Under the pieces are notes generated by a model. That model did no database searches. It was not told the origin of the DNA and saw nothing but the letters and a program-made list of their open reading frames with translations. DNA of 64,000 nt from Roseobacter sp. HKCCD6576-2 (GTDB lineage: Bacteria; Pseudomonadota; Alphaproteobacteria; Rhodobacterales; Rhodobacteraceae): positions 496,001-560,000 of the forward strand of contig NZ_WVNW01000002.1 of the NCBI RefSeq assembly GCF_013179285.1, given 5' to 3'. Position 1 is the first letter of the stretch, and each line of letters begins with the position of its first letter. Below are positions 8,949-20,557 of the stretch, in pieces. The translations under genes were made by a program, and so were the position numbers.

Positions 8949-10289
8949 TTACCAACGACGCTCAAACCGGCGGCGCAGAAGCACGGCCACCGCATTCATG
9001 AAAATCAGGAACACAAGCAACACGATGATTGCGCCAGACGCACGTTCTACAAAGGCAGGGTCCGAGCGTTGTGTCCAGTTATACACCTGCACCGGCAGCG
9101 CCGACGCCGGGTCGAAGAAGCCTTCTGGCGGGGCCGACGGGTATTCGCGCACAAAGGCCACCATCCCGATCAGAAGCAGCGGTGCGGTTTCGCCCAAGGC
9201 TTGCGCCAACCCAATGATCGTTCCGGTCAGGATCCCCGGCGCAGCCAGCGGCAGGACGTGATGGAAAACCGATTGCATCTTCGACGCGCCCAGCCCCAAG
9301 GCAGCCGCGCGGATCGAGGGCGGCACGGCCCGCAAGCTGGCCCGGGTCGCGATGATGATGGTCGGCAACGTCATCAGCGTCAGGACCAGACCGCCCACGA
9401 TGGGTGCCGATTGCGGCAAGCCCGCGAAGTTGATGAAAATCGCCAGACCCAGGATCCCGAACACAATCGACGGAACCGCCGCCAGGTTCGAGATATTCAC
9501 CTCGATCAGGTCGGTCACCCGATTTTTCGGCGCGAACTCTTCGAGATAGATCGAGGCCGCGACGCCAATTGGCAGGGCCAACACCAACACCACGATCATC
9601 ATATAGAACGAGCCCAAGATCGCGACGCCCAGACCGGCAGCTTCGGGGCGTTGCCCGGAGGCATCCGGCGCGGTGATGAAGTTCCAGTTGAAGCGGGTTT
9701 CAATCGCGCCCGCGTCAACCATTGCATCGGCCAGCATAAGCTGTCCCGGTGAGACATTCCGATCCCGCTCGGCGCTGTCCATCGTCACGCGGCCTTTGAA
9801 ATAGCCATCAATCCGGCCACGAGCGAGGAGTTCAAGCGTCACGGTCTCGCCAATGATCTCCGGGTTGGCGAGGACCATGGCGCGCAATTGCGCCGGCGCC
9901 TCTTCGGAGATCATCGCCGCCATTTCGCGCGGGCCAAGGTCGGTTTCAATGCCCAACTCGGCCACGTGATCTACGAAAGCCTGACCTAGAAGCGGGGCAT
10001 AGCCAAAGGTCGTGACTCGGGCCATCTCCGCAGGGTCACGATTGCCGGCCGGGTCGAGCCGTTCGGCAACCAATTCCACGGGGAAAGTGATGAAGGTCTG
10101 CCGGAAGGAACTCAGACCGTTCGACAAAATCGAGGTCAGCAGCAGGATCAGAGCCAGAATCCCAACAATGACCGCCGCCATACCATAAGCACGGAACCGG
10201 GCCTCGGCGCGGTTGCGGCGCTTGGTACGGTCATCGGTTGCAAGAAGCGAGCTTTTGACCCGGCGCGGTTCTGCGGTTGCGTCGGTCAT
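8949..10289 (-). CDS. pstA: phosphate ABC transporter permease PstA
   Basis: A 446-residue inner-membrane permease. The C-terminal half is the standard PstA channel, with the EAA-type loop in [20 protein letters not shown]. The N-terminal half holds one membrane helix near residue 35 followed by a ~180-residue periplasmic loop, an extension common in alphaproteobacterial PstA and absent from the ~300-residue E. coli protein. It overlaps pstC by four bases, implying translational coupling. Confidence 0.95.
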   Translation of the reverse strand: MTDATAEPRRVKSSLLATDDRTKRRNRAEARFRAYGMAAVIVGILALILLLTSILSNGLSSFRQTFITFPVELVAERLDPAGNRDPAEMARVTTFGYAPLLGQAFVDHVAELGIETDLGPREMAAMISEEAPAQLRAMVLANPEIIGETVTLELLARGRIDGYFKGRVTMDSAERDRNVSPGQLMLADAMVDAGAIETRFNWNFITAPDASGQRPEAAGLGVAILGSFYMMIVVLVLALPIGVAASIYLEEFAPKNRVTDLIEVNISNLAAVPSIVFGILGLAIFINFAGLPQSAPIVGGLVLTLMTLPTIIIATRASLRAVPPSIRAAALGLGASKMQSVFHHVLPLAAPGILTGTIIGLAQALGETAPLLLIGMVAFVREYPSAPPEGFFDPASALPVQVYNWTQRSDPAFVERASGAIIVLLVFLIFMNAVAVLLRRRFERRW

Positions 10290-11746
10290 TCGTACTGCTC
10301 CCGATATTTGCGCACGATGTAAAGCGCCAGAACGTTGAGCCCGAGGGTGATGACAAAGAGCGTCAGACCAAGGGCGAAGGCGACCAGCGCCTCTGGGCTG
10401 GAGAAATCCGTGTCGCCGGTCAACTGGCCGACGATCTTCACAGTCACGGTGGTCATCGCCTCAAACGGGTTCAGGTCGAGTTTGGCCGCGGCCCCTGCCC
10501 CAAGGACGACGATCATTGTCTCACCGATGGCGCGGGACGCAGCCAAGAGCACTGCGCCGACAATGCCGGGCAAAGCGGCGGGCAGGATCACTTGCTTCAC
10601 GGTTTCCGATTGCGTCGCGCCCAGGCCATAAGACCCATCGCGCAAGCTTTGCGGCACAGCATTGATGATGTCATCCGACAGCGAGGAGACAAATGGGATC
10701 AGCATGATGCCCATCACGATCCCGGCGGTCATCACCGAGGAGGAGGAACTGCCCAACCCAAGCGGTTCCGCGAAATAGTCGCGCAGCATCGGCCCGACCG
10801 TGATCAGCGCGAAAAGCCCGTAAACGATGGTTGGGATACCGGCGAGGATTTCAATCAGTGGTTTGGCGATTGAGCGGACCTTCGGCCCGGCATATTCCGC
10901 CATGTAGATCGCTGCGAAAAGCCCGATCGGCACCGCGACCAAGAGCGCGATGAAAGAGACATAGAGCGTGCCCCAGAGCAGCGGGATTAGGCCAAGCTCG
11001 GACCCGCCTTCGAAGCTCGGTCGCCATTCCAGGCCAAAGAAGAAGTCCTGCCAGGGATAGAGTTCGAAGAAATTGAAGGTCTCGAACAGCATCGAAAACA
11101 CGATGCCGATGGTCGTCATGATCGCGATGGTCGAGGCCAGGATCAAAATCGAGAGCACGGCGCGTTCGACCATGTTGCGCGCCCGAAACTCCTGATGCGT
11201 CCGCACATAGGCATAGGCCAGACCAAGGGCCGCGAGGATGAGCACGGCGGCCGTCATCATCACATTGCCCGTCGTGTTCAGCGACCGGTACCGTTGCGCG
11301 GCGCGCAAGACATCGGCGGTCACCTCGCCCCCAAGCGCCACGCCAACAGCGCCAAGACGGGCGCGCACATCGGTGAATTCTGCGCGGATCGACTGCGCTT
11401 CGTCTTCGGTAAGCGCGCCCTGCTCCACCGCGACGTCCAGACCCTCGGCCACGCGCCGCACATCGGACATCACCAGGCTGCGCGAGCCGGCTTCCTCGAT
11501 CGCGGTCTCCGAGATCATCGACGTCACCTGCCGCTCGATCACCATCGGCTGCAAGATGAGCCAAATGGACAGAACCAGAAGCGCGGGCACAATGGTGAAG
11601 ATGGACACATTGGTCCCGTAGTAATTCGGCAGCGAATGCAGGATGCGGCTGTCGCCTCCGGCGCTGGCTAGCGCCCGTTGACGACCCATCACATAGCCCA
11701 CAGCGCCGAATACCAGCACGATCACGAAGATCCAAAGCAGAGGCAT
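10286..11746 (-). CDS. pstC: phosphate ABC transporter permease PstC
   Basis: A 486-residue partner of PstA. The C-terminal ~280 residues form the permease domain (IEILAGIPTIVYGLFALI, AVPQSLRDGSYGLGATQSET). Residues 1-200 add further membrane helices (an N-terminal one, VPALLVLSIWLIL, and VMMTAAVLILAALGLAYAYV) and a helical periplasmic section, again longer than the enteric form. It follows pstS after an 80-bp gap that contains a strong hairpin, which probably lowers its expression relative to the binding protein. Confidence 0.95.
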   Translation of the reverse strand: MPLLWIFVIVLVFGAVGYVMGRQRALASAGGDSRILHSLPNYYGTNVSIFTIVPALLVLSIWLILQPMVIERQVTSMISETAIEEAGSRSLVMSDVRRVAEGLDVAVEQGALTEDEAQSIRAEFTDVRARLGAVGVALGGEVTADVLRAAQRYRSLNTTGNVMMTAAVLILAALGLAYAYVRTHQEFRARNMVERAVLSILILASTIAIMTTIGIVFSMLFETFNFFELYPWQDFFFGLEWRPSFEGGSELGLIPLLWGTLYVSFIALLVAVPIGLFAAIYMAEYAGPKVRSIAKPLIEILAGIPTIVYGLFALITVGPMLRDYFAEPLGLGSSSSSVMTAGIVMGIMLIPFVSSLSDDIINAVPQSLRDGSYGLGATQSETVKQVILPAALPGIVGAVLLAASRAIGETMIVVLGAGAAAKLDLNPFEAMTTVTVKIVGQLTGDTDFSSPEALVAFALGLTLFVITLGLNVLALYIVRKYREQYE

Positions 11747-11781
11747 GGAGGTCTGGCTTTCTAAGTCAGAAAGAAAGAAGT

Positions 11782-11810
11782 GGCGGGGCCGTCATAACGA
11801 CCGCCCCGCC
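11782..11810 (-). terminator. GC-rich hairpin between pstS and pstC (partial terminator or mRNA stabiliser)
   Basis: Arms GGCGGGGC and GCCCCGCC enclose GTC/GAC and a five-base loop; on the minus strand the stem is followed by a pyrimidine-rich stretch (ACTTCTTTCTTTCT) rather than a pure U run. Placed just after pstS, it is likely to stop part of the transcripts or to protect the 3' end of pstS mRNA, giving more binding protein than permease. Confidence 0.5.
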
Positions 11811-11825
11811 GAGAGCAAGCTCTGC

Positions 11826-12857
11826 TTACATGGTTTCTTCGTTTTCGATCATGGACTGGGTGTCGGCCAGCTCCGGATCGGCCACGAGGCCATAGGCTGC
11901 CAGCGGGCCGAAGGGGCCAGCGATGTCATCGGAGACGAAGAAAGAAGCGTATTCTTTCAGGCCCGGGATCACACCGATATGCGCGGCTTTGATGTAGAAG
12001 AACAGCGGACGCGAGACCGGGTATTCACCCGTTGCGATGCTTTCCACGGTCGGCGTGATGCCAGACATGGTGGCAACCTGCAGCGTGTCGGTGTTGTTCT
12101 GGTAGAAGGCCAGACCAAAGACGCCGATGCCTTCCGGGTTGGCCGAGATGCGGGCCAGGGTCTCGGTGTAGTCACCGTCGATGTCGACCGACACGCCATC
12201 GGCGCGCAGCTCGAGGCAAGCCTCTTCGGCGGCATCTTCATCCATGCCCATGCCCATCATGGCTTCCATGGCACCGGTGTCTTCGCAGCCCTGAAGGATC
12301 ACGTTCTCTTCAAAGACTTCACGCGTGCCGTGGCGGGTGCCGGGGATGTAGGCCGCGATGTCCTGATCGGGAAGGCCGTCACGGACCTGCGCCCAGGAGC
12401 TGTTCGGGTTGGAGACCATGGCACCATCAACGGGGAGCTCGGCGGCCAGGGCCAGGTACCAATCGGACGGGGTGAACTCAAACGAGTTGCCGTTGATGTC
12501 GGACGCAAACACGATGCCGTCATAGCCGAAGCGCACTTCGATGATGTCGGTCACGCCGTTTTCGGCGCAGGTTGCGACTTCGCTGTCGCGGATCGAACGC
12601 GAGGCGTTGGCGATGTCGATGGTGTTTTCGCCCACGCCTTCGCAGAACCGGCGCAGACCGGTCGAAGAGCCACCGGATTCGACAACAGGGGTCGGGAATT
12701 CGAAGTTTTCACCGAACGCTTCGGCCACAATCGCAGCATAGGGTAGCACGGTCGAGGACCCGGCGACCTGCACGTTGTCGCGGCTTTGAGCAGCAACGGC
12801 AGTGGCCGAAACGGCGGCAACGGCCAGCGCGGATACGGTCAATTTAGCGAAAGACAT
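11826..12857 (-). CDS. pstS: periplasmic phosphate-binding protein PstS
   Basis: A 343-residue substrate-binding protein with a Sec signal peptide (residues 1-23, ending AVAAQS). Phosphate-binding segments are visible: AGSSTVLPYA, VESGGSSTGLRRF and IANASRSI. It delivers phosphate to PstCAB. It is the first gene of the pst operon and has a triple Pho box starting 95 bp upstream, so it should be strongly induced by PhoB during phosphate starvation. Confidence 0.96.
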   Translation of the reverse strand: MSFAKLTVSALAVAAVSATAVAAQSRDNVQVAGSSTVLPYAAIVAEAFGENFEFPTPVVESGGSSTGLRRFCEGVGENTIDIANASRSIRDSEVATCAENGVTDIIEVRFGYDGIVFASDINGNSFEFTPSDWYLALAAELPVDGAMVSNPNSSWAQVRDGLPDQDIAAYIPGTRHGTREVFEENVILQGCEDTGAMEAMMGMGMDEDAAEEACLELRADGVSVDIDGDYTETLARISANPEGIGVFGLAFYQNNTDTLQVATMSGITPTVESIATGEYPVSRPLFFYIKAAHIGVIPGLKEYASFFVSDDIAGPFGPLAAYGLVADPELADTQSMIENEETM

Positions 12858-12951
12858 GTAAGGAGACTCCCATAGAGTTTGTAAATCGTCTCGAACGCGC
12901 AGACATCACGCGCTCTCAACCCGCGAGCTATCGAGATGACGCAATGCTTTT

Positions 12952-12980
12952 GTGACAGGTTCGTAACAGTTTTATGACAG
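12952..12980 (-). promoter_or_regulatory. Pho box (three PhoB half-sites) upstream of pstS
   Basis: On the minus strand three direct repeats with exact 11-bp spacing are seen: CTGTCAT at 12980-12974, CTGTTAC at 12969-12963 and CTGTCAC at 12958-12952, separated by AAAA and GAAC. This fits the PhoB consensus of CTGTCAT units. It lies between phoR and pstS and directs pstS-pstCAB-phoUB. Confidence 0.88.
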
Positions 12981-13042
12981 TGACGGATGTCGACCGATCA
13001 GACATTCACCGGACCTTAAGGATTCCCTCTGGCGACGACCAA

Positions 13043-14089
13043 TTAACCCTTTGGTAAGAGGACCGAAAACGTGCTCCCCTGCCCCAGTTCGCTGGAAATC
13101 CGCAACCGCCCGCGATGGCGATTGACGATGTGTTTCACAATCGCGAGGCCAAGCCCGGTGCCGCCCATGGCCCGGCTGCGATGCGTATCGACCCGATAGA
13201 ATCGCTCGGTCAGGCGTGGCAGGTGAAGCGGATCGATCCCGTCGCCCTGATCCACCACATCGACGCGAACCACAGGGCCCTTCAAAGATCCTGTGCCGGT
13301 CTCTTCACTGACCCGGAGCACCACAGGCCGGTCAGCTCCGGCATATTTGAGCGCATTTTCAGTGAGGTTCAGGAAAACCTGCGTCAGTTGATCGGAATCG
13401 CCGGTCACCATCACGGGCGCCTCTGCGCCCTCGATCTCAATCCGATTGCCGGTCTCCTCCGCCACTTGACGGAGAGAAGCGATGGTGCTGGCCAGAATGT
13501 CCGACAGATTCACGGTCTCCGACGGGCGCATCCGTTCCTGACCCTCGACCCGGCTGAGCGAAAGAAGATCGGAGATCATCCGATTCATCCGCCGGGCTTC
13601 ATCCTCCATGATGCCAAGGAAACGCTCCTGCGCCTCTGGGTCATCGCGAGCCGGGCCTTTTAAGGTTTCGATGAAGCCCAGTATTGCCGTCAGCGGTGTG
13701 CGCAACTCATGGCTCACATTGGCGACGAAGTCGCGGCGCATCTCCTCGGCCTCGCGCAGATGCGTGATGTCTTGGAAATGCAGCAAAACGTCATCATAGC
13801 CTGTGACGTCCTGGCTAAGCGGTCGGATCGTGATGCGAAACACCGTCTCACCGGCCTGATCGGTTTGAACGAAGCGGGCCTCGCCATTTTCGCGCGTGGC
13901 GTAGGCGGCTTCGATCCGACTTAACAATGCAGGTTGTCTAAGCGCGGTCACATAATTCCGGCCAATGATCCAGTCCCCGAGAAGCTCCGTCGCCGGGGCG
14001 TTTCCAGCCCGGATCAGCCCTGCCGCATCCAACAGCAACATCGGTTCCGGAACCGCCTCCAGCAGGCTACCGATGACAATATCGGGCAT
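13043..14089 (-). CDS. phoR: phosphate regulon sensor histidine kinase PhoR, without membrane segments
   Basis: A 348-residue kinase. Residues 5-110 look like a PAS domain (EAVPEPMLLLDAAGLIRAGN), then comes the HisKA dimerisation helix with His127 in NVSHELRTPLTAILGF and an ATPase domain with QVFLNLTENALKYA, GDGIDPLHLP and GGTGLGLAIVKHI. No transmembrane helix is present, and a stop codon one codon before the ATG rules out a longer product, so sensing must pass through PhoU/Pst or another cytosolic route. It sits just upstream of pstS on the same strand. Confidence 0.93.
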   Translation of the reverse strand: MPDIVIGSLLEAVPEPMLLLDAAGLIRAGNAPATELLGDWIIGRNYVTALRQPALLSRIEAAYATRENGEARFVQTDQAGETVFRITIRPLSQDVTGYDDVLLHFQDITHLREAEEMRRDFVANVSHELRTPLTAILGFIETLKGPARDDPEAQERFLGIMEDEARRMNRMISDLLSLSRVEGQERMRPSETVNLSDILASTIASLRQVAEETGNRIEIEGAEAPVMVTGDSDQLTQVFLNLTENALKYAGADRPVVLRVSEETGTGSLKGPVVRVDVVDQGDGIDPLHLPRLTERFYRVDTHRSRAMGGTGLGLAIVKHIVNRHRGRLRISSELGQGSTFSVLLPKG

Positions 14090-14241
14090 GGCTCAGGCCT
14101 TTCAGAACTCAAAATAATTCGTGTCGTCGCGATAGCGACTTTTGCGAAGCTCCACAATGGCGCGACGTCATTGCGAGCTTTTACGCGCATATATCAGAAA
14201 ATCGCGCCCCACCCCTTTTCAAGTGCAAGGAAACCGTTAGA

Positions 14242-14754
14242 TTGCTTTCATCTGCAACCGTGACAACGGAGCGGCCTGTTTCGAAAGAGCAGACGCAGAT
14301 CGAACATAAGGACATGCTTCGGCATGCGAGGCACATGATGGACGGCCCGATGGATCAGCGCGCATTGCGCCACGAGGCCAGGGATGCACGTGATGGTCAG
14401 GTGCGTTCTGTCCTGGCTGTTGCCTTGAGTGCCAATGTCATCGACCTGTTGCCGCGCCATGTGTTGGAGCCAAACTCCATCGTCCAGCGCGTCTCCTATG
14501 AGATGTTGGGCAATGTCACGCTAATCGGCACCCATGCCCCGTTGCTGATCCTGTCACCGCTCGTGACGCCCATGTTCGATGCGCTCGATATGGCGCAGTT
14601 CTTGACCGAGTCCGGGTATCGCGGGCGCTATCTGGCGCTCGTCGACAAATTGCCAAGCGCCAATCTGATCCGGCGGGAAGTCGCTGCGCAGTCGCCCGAT
14701 TTGAATTTCGATATGATCGTGCTCGACGGCTCGTCACCGCTGCACTCGCTTTAG
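14242..14754 (+). CDS. conserved hypothetical protein, possible degenerate receiver-like domain
   Basis: I do not recognise the function. The TTG at 14242 gives 170 residues (AAGGA ten bases upstream); an ATG at 14314 would give 146. The first third is charged and helical (HARHMMDGPMDQRALRHEAR). The second part alternates hydrophobic strands and helices (VTLIGTHAPLLILSPLVTP, DALDMAQFLTESGYRGRYLA, DMIVLDGSSP), a rhythm like that of receiver domains but without a clear phospho-Asp pocket. It is divergent from phoR, and its TAG interlocks with the TAA of the facing PLP-enzyme gene. Confidence 0.55.
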   Translation: MLSSATVTTERPVSKEQTQIEHKDMLRHARHMMDGPMDQRALRHEARDARDGQVRSVLAVALSANVIDLLPRHVLEPNSIVQRVSYEMLGNVTLIGTHAPLLILSPLVTPMFDALDMAQFLTESGYRGRYLALVDKLPSANLIRREVAAQSPDLNFDMIVLDGSSPLHSL

Positions 14755-15938
14755 ACGGCGGCCAAAGCCTGGCTGAAATCAGCCTTCAGCAACTCAATCT
14801 CTTCGATCCCCACCGACACGCGGAAAAACCCTTCGGTCATGCCAAGGGCCGCGCGCGCTTCTGGTGTCAAGGCCCGGTGCGAGGAACTGGCCGGATGAGA
14901 CACCGTTGTACCCACATCCCCAAGCGTGGGCGCAAAGGCCAGTTGCGGCACCGCCTCGATCATCCGGTTCGCCTCGGCCCGACCGCCTTTGATGACGAAA
15001 CTCACCATATTGCCGTCGCGCCCGCCAAGCAGCGCTTGTGCCCGGGCAAAGTCTGGGTGATCCGACCGGCCCGGATAGAGCACGGTTTCGACACCTGGCA
15101 GCGTTGCCAGATGATCGGCCAGCGCGCGCGCATTGGCCTCGGCACAGTCGAAGCGCAGTGGGAAAGTATAGAGGCCCCGCTCGGCCAGCCAACATTCATA
15201 GGGGCTCGGCGTCAGACCTGTTGTGACCGCAAAGTCATAGATCGCTTTCTGATGCACCGGGTCCTTCGCAACCGCATATCCGAGGGTCACATCGGAGTGT
15301 CCGGCCAAAAGCTTGGTCACGGAATGAATCACCACATCCGCGCCATGGTCGAAGGGCCGGTAGCCGAACGGCGTTGTGAAGGTGTTGTCGACAACCAAGA
15401 GGAGGCCATGTTTCCGGGCCAGCGCGGCGATCCCCTCCATATCCGCCACGCGCAGCGTCGGATTCGAGACAACCTCCACCAGGATCATCTTGGTTTCGGG
15501 AGTGATCGCCGCTTCAAACGCGGCCGCATCGGTCGGGTCGGCCAGCCCCGTCGTAATGCCGAAGCGCGGCAGGTCTTGGCTCATCAGCCGGAGCGAACGG
15601 CCATAAAGCTGATCGCCTCCCAAGACATGATCGCCCGCTTTCAGAAGCCCCATCAGAACCGCCGTGACCGCCGCCATGCCGGAGCCGGTGATCAAGCCAC
15701 CCGTCGCGCCCTCAAGCATATCGATCTTGCTGGCGAGCACTTCCGCATTGGGATGCCCCTCACGGGCATAGGTATAGCCCTTCGTCGTACCTTCATATTG
15801 CGCATCGAGCGCATCCGGCGAGGGCGAGGCATAGACCACCGATTGCTGCAAAGGCGTGACCACCGCCCGGCTGACGCTTTCAGGAAACGCCGTCCGGCGC
15901 ACAAGGGTTTCCGGGCGGCTATTGGGGCGGTCAGTCAT
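14751..15938 (-). CDS. PLP-dependent trans-sulfuration enzyme (Cys/Met metabolism family)
   Basis: A 395-residue fold-type I PLP enzyme from MTDRPNS; a GTG four codons earlier is less likely. PLP-binding landmarks are YAREGHPNAEVL, ITGSGMAAVTAVL, VVDNTFTTPFGYRPFDHGAD and the Schiff-base lysine in HSVTKLLAGHSDV. The family includes cystathionine gamma-synthase/lyase, methionine gamma-lyase and O-acyl-homoserine sulfhydrylases, and sequence inspection does not separate them. A methionine route is attractive because a homoserine acyltransferase lies 29 kb away, but that link is inference. Confidence 0.85.
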   Translation of the reverse strand: MTDRPNSRPETLVRRTAFPESVSRAVVTPLQQSVVYASPSPDALDAQYEGTTKGYTYAREGHPNAEVLASKIDMLEGATGGLITGSGMAAVTAVLMGLLKAGDHVLGGDQLYGRSLRLMSQDLPRFGITTGLADPTDAAAFEAAITPETKMILVEVVSNPTLRVADMEGIAALARKHGLLLVVDNTFTTPFGYRPFDHGADVVIHSVTKLLAGHSDVTLGYAVAKDPVHQKAIYDFAVTTGLTPSPYECWLAERGLYTFPLRFDCAEANARALADHLATLPGVETVLYPGRSDHPDFARAQALLGGRDGNMVSFVIKGGRAEANRMIEAVPQLAFAPTLGDVGTTVSHPASSSHRALTPEARAALGMTEGFFRVSVGIEEIELLKADFSQALAAV

Positions 15939-16007
15939 GGTAAATCTCACAGAATTAACCGCGACGGCGCGCCGCCGCGGATGTCGGTCAGTGGGGAACG
16001 GGCAGCG

Positions 16008-17276
16008 TTACGGCCGCACCGTTCCGTCACCGGTTACAAGATATTTGAACGAGGTCAATTGCTCGGCGCCCACTGGCCCGCGCGCATGCATCTTACCCGT
16101 GGCGATCCCAATCTCCGCGCCCATGCCGAACTCCCCGCCATCGGCGAATTGAGTCGAGGCGTTATGCATCAGGATCGCGCTATCGAGCCGGGTGAAGAAC
16201 CGCATCGCCGCCGCGTCATCCTCCGTGATAATCGCATCAGTGTGGTTCGAGCCATAATCACGGATATGCGCAATCGCGCCGTCGATATCGTCCACCACTT
16301 TCGCGGCGATCACCATATCAAGAAACTCGCGCCCGAAATCATCGCCCTCAGCGGCAACCGTTCCGTCGATCTTGGCCAAGGTCGCATCGGCGCGCACTTC
16401 GACGCCCGCATCGATCAACGCTTTGATCACCCCCTGCCCGATCGTCTCGACCACATCACGATGGATCAAGAGGCACTCGGCGGCGCCACAAATCCCCGTG
16501 CGCCGGGTCTTGGCGTTCAAGGTGACTTTCAACGCCTTCTCCGGGTCGGCGGCGGCGTCGATATAGATATGGCAAATGCCTTCGAGATGGGCAAAGACCG
16601 GCACCCGCGCCTCGCGCTGCACCAACCCTACCAGGCCCTTGCCGCCTCGCGGGACAATCACATCGACGGTCTCGGTCATCGTCAGGAGTTCTTGCACAGC
16701 CGCCCGGTCGCGGGTTGGCACGCGCTGCACCGCGTCTTCGGGCAGCCCGGCAGCGCGAAGCCCGTCTTTTAGACAGTCCACCAGCAGCCCGGAGGAATGA
16801 AAGCTCTCGGACCCGCCACGCAAAATCACGGCGTTGCCCGATTTCAGGCAAAGCGCGCCCGCATCCGCCGTCACATTCGGGCGGCTTTCATAGATCACGC
16901 CGATTACGCCAAGCGGCGTGCGGACGCGCTTGATATGTAGCCCACTTTCCATGTCCCATTCGGTGATGGTCTGGCCCACAGGGTCGACCTGCCCCGCCAC
17001 GGCGCGGAGGCCGGTCACGATGCTTTGCACCCGGTCTTCGTCCAACATCAGCCGGTCGAGCATCGCGGCGCTCAGGCCCTTCTCACTGCCGAACGCCATG
17101 TCTTTTTCATTCGCGGCAATGATCTCGGCGCGGCGCGCCCAAACCGCATCCGCCGCCGCGTTCAGTGCCGCCTCTTTCGCCTCTGGTCGCGCAAAAGCCA
17201 GGTCTGCAGCAGCTGCTTTCGCGCGCTGGCCAATCTCGGCCATCAAGGCGGGGATATTATCGGTCAGGTCTTTCAT
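16008..17276 (-). CDS. proA: gamma-glutamyl phosphate reductase
   Basis: A 422-residue NADPH-dependent reductase making glutamate-5-semialdehyde, the second step of proline synthesis. The ALDH-like fold shows [20 protein letters not shown] and the catalytic Cys in [14 protein letters not shown]. The start MKDLTDN was preferred to an ATG four codons upstream because GAGG lies six bases before it. It follows proB by 67 bp in the obgE-proB-proA order common in Rhodobacteraceae. Confidence 0.96.
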   Translation of the reverse strand: MKDLTDNIPALMAEIGQRAKAAAADLAFARPEAKEAALNAAADAVWARRAEIIAANEKDMAFGSEKGLSAAMLDRLMLDEDRVQSIVTGLRAVAGQVDPVGQTITEWDMESGLHIKRVRTPLGVIGVIYESRPNVTADAGALCLKSGNAVILRGGSESFHSSGLLVDCLKDGLRAAGLPEDAVQRVPTRDRAAVQELLTMTETVDVIVPRGGKGLVGLVQREARVPVFAHLEGICHIYIDAAADPEKALKVTLNAKTRRTGICGAAECLLIHRDVVETIGQGVIKALIDAGVEVRADATLAKIDGTVAAEGDDFGREFLDMVIAAKVVDDIDGAIAHIRDYGSNHTDAIITEDDAAAMRFFTRLDSAILMHNASTQFADGGEFGMGAEIGIATGKMHARGPVGAEQLTSFKYLVTGDGTVRP

Positions 17277-17343
17277 AGCGAACCTCATGACGGGTCTGAG
17301 CGGTTAGGATAGGCGGAATTGGTCGCAGGGGAAAGAGAGCGGA

Positions 17344-19544
<2,201 letters not shown>

Positions 19545-19571
19545 TCAAGTCATCCCCGACCCAGATGTGCT

Positions 19572-20111
19572 CTATTGCAGCTTTTTCAGGTAGGTCCAGG
19601 TTGCCACCTTGGCGCCGCGCGCGACGGAAAACGCCTCTGCATCGCCCAGATAATCGAACCCGGCATTGGTCAGAACGCGTGCACTGGCCGGGTTGTCCTG
19701 AAAGACGCTGCCAAAAACCGTGGTGTTGCCCAAGGGGTTTGCCGCGACGAGGGCGGCAACCGCTTCTGAGGCGAGGCCTGTGTTCCACATGCCTGGCGCA
19801 ATCCAATAGCCGATCTCGGACTGGTTGCGATCCATCTGCTTGAGGGAGATCACCCCCAACAGCTCGGAGCCGCCATCTTCGGAGGCATCCATCACCCAAA
19901 CATGCTCCGTCCGCTCCGCGTCCAACGCGCTCGTAATAAACAGCTCGACGGTCCCGGGCGGCAGCGGATGTGGGATCGAGGAGGTCATATCGGCGACCCG
20001 ACGATCCGAGGCATACATTGTCATCAGGCCCGCATCGGATTTGCGGATCGGGCGCAGCACAAAACGCGGCGTGTCGATCACGGCCTGCGCGATGATGGTT
20101 TCTTGTCTCAT
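19572..20111 (-). CDS. GNAT family N-acetyltransferase (RimJ/RimL type)
   Basis: A 179-residue acetyltransferase. RFVLRPIRKSDAGLMTMYAS is the characteristic N-terminus of the RimJ-like branch; IGYWIAPGMWNTGLASEAVAAL and VFQDNPASARVLTNAGFDYLG are the acetyl-CoA-binding and C-terminal motifs. The substrate is unknown. It lies between rpmA and obgE, 87 bp before obgE, an association often seen for ribosome-related GNAT enzymes. Confidence 0.88.
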   Translation of the reverse strand: MRQETIIAQAVIDTPRFVLRPIRKSDAGLMTMYASDRRVADMTSSIPHPLPPGTVELFITSALDAERTEHVWVMDASEDGGSELLGVISLKQMDRNQSEIGYWIAPGMWNTGLASEAVAALVAANPLGNTTVFGSVFQDNPASARVLTNAGFDYLGDAEAFSVARGAKVATWTYLKKLQ

Positions 20112-20222
20112 GCCTGTTCCTCCTCCGAAACAGATCCCCTTATGTTTCTCCTGCCTCCCTTCTCAGGTGGCGATCGATGGGGGCGGTCGCAAGGGTCTCC
20201 CACTTGCAGTAACCAAATAATG

Positions 20223-20251
20223 AAAAAGGGGCCGGCGTTTCCGCCGACCCC
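20223..20251 (-). terminator. intrinsic terminator of rplU-rpmA
   Basis: On the minus strand a ten-base-pair stem (GGGGTCGGCG against CGCCGGCCCC, one wobble) with a GAAA loop is followed by TTTTT. It starts 25 bp after the rpmA stop. Confidence 0.85.
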
Positions 20252-20275
20252 CCAAATTTTCTATAAGGTTCGACG

Positions 20276-20545
20276 TTACTCAGCGGCCTCGGCAGCTGGC
20301 ATGACGGAAATGAAGGTACGACCTTTGAAGCCCTTGGCAAAGGTGACATGGCCCTGTTCGGTCGCAAAGATTGTGTGGTCTTTGCCCATGCCCACGCCCT
20401 CACCCGGCCACCATTTGGTGCCGCGCTGACGCACGATGATATTGCCGGGGATCACAAGTTCCCCACCGAATTTCTTGACGCCCAACCGGCGTCCGGCAGA
20501 ATCGCGCCCGTTGCGCGAGGAGCCACCTGCTTTTTTATGTGCCAT
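20276..20545 (-). CDS. rpmA: 50S ribosomal protein L27
   Basis: An 89-residue ribosomal protein reaching the peptidyl-transferase centre. [18 protein letters not shown] and [20 protein letters not shown] are the highly conserved N-terminus. It follows rplU by 12 bp; a GGAGAGAG sequence precedes the start. No cleavable N-terminal extension is present. Confidence 0.98.
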   Translation of the reverse strand: MAHKKAGGSSRNGRDSAGRRLGVKKFGGELVIPGNIIVRQRGTKWWPGEGVGMGKDHTIFATEQGHVTFAKGFKGRTFISVMPAAEAAE

Positions 20546-20557
20546 GTGTCTCTCTCC

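Noticed and set aside
15939-16007. SAM-II-type riboswitch before the PLP trans-sulfuration gene
   Set aside because: The leader is short and lacks the pseudoknot core; metA also has only 36 bp upstream.
14877-16772. 631-codon open frame opposite the PLP enzyme and proA
   Set aside because: It spans two supported genes and their spacer; composition is shadow-like, with no motif.
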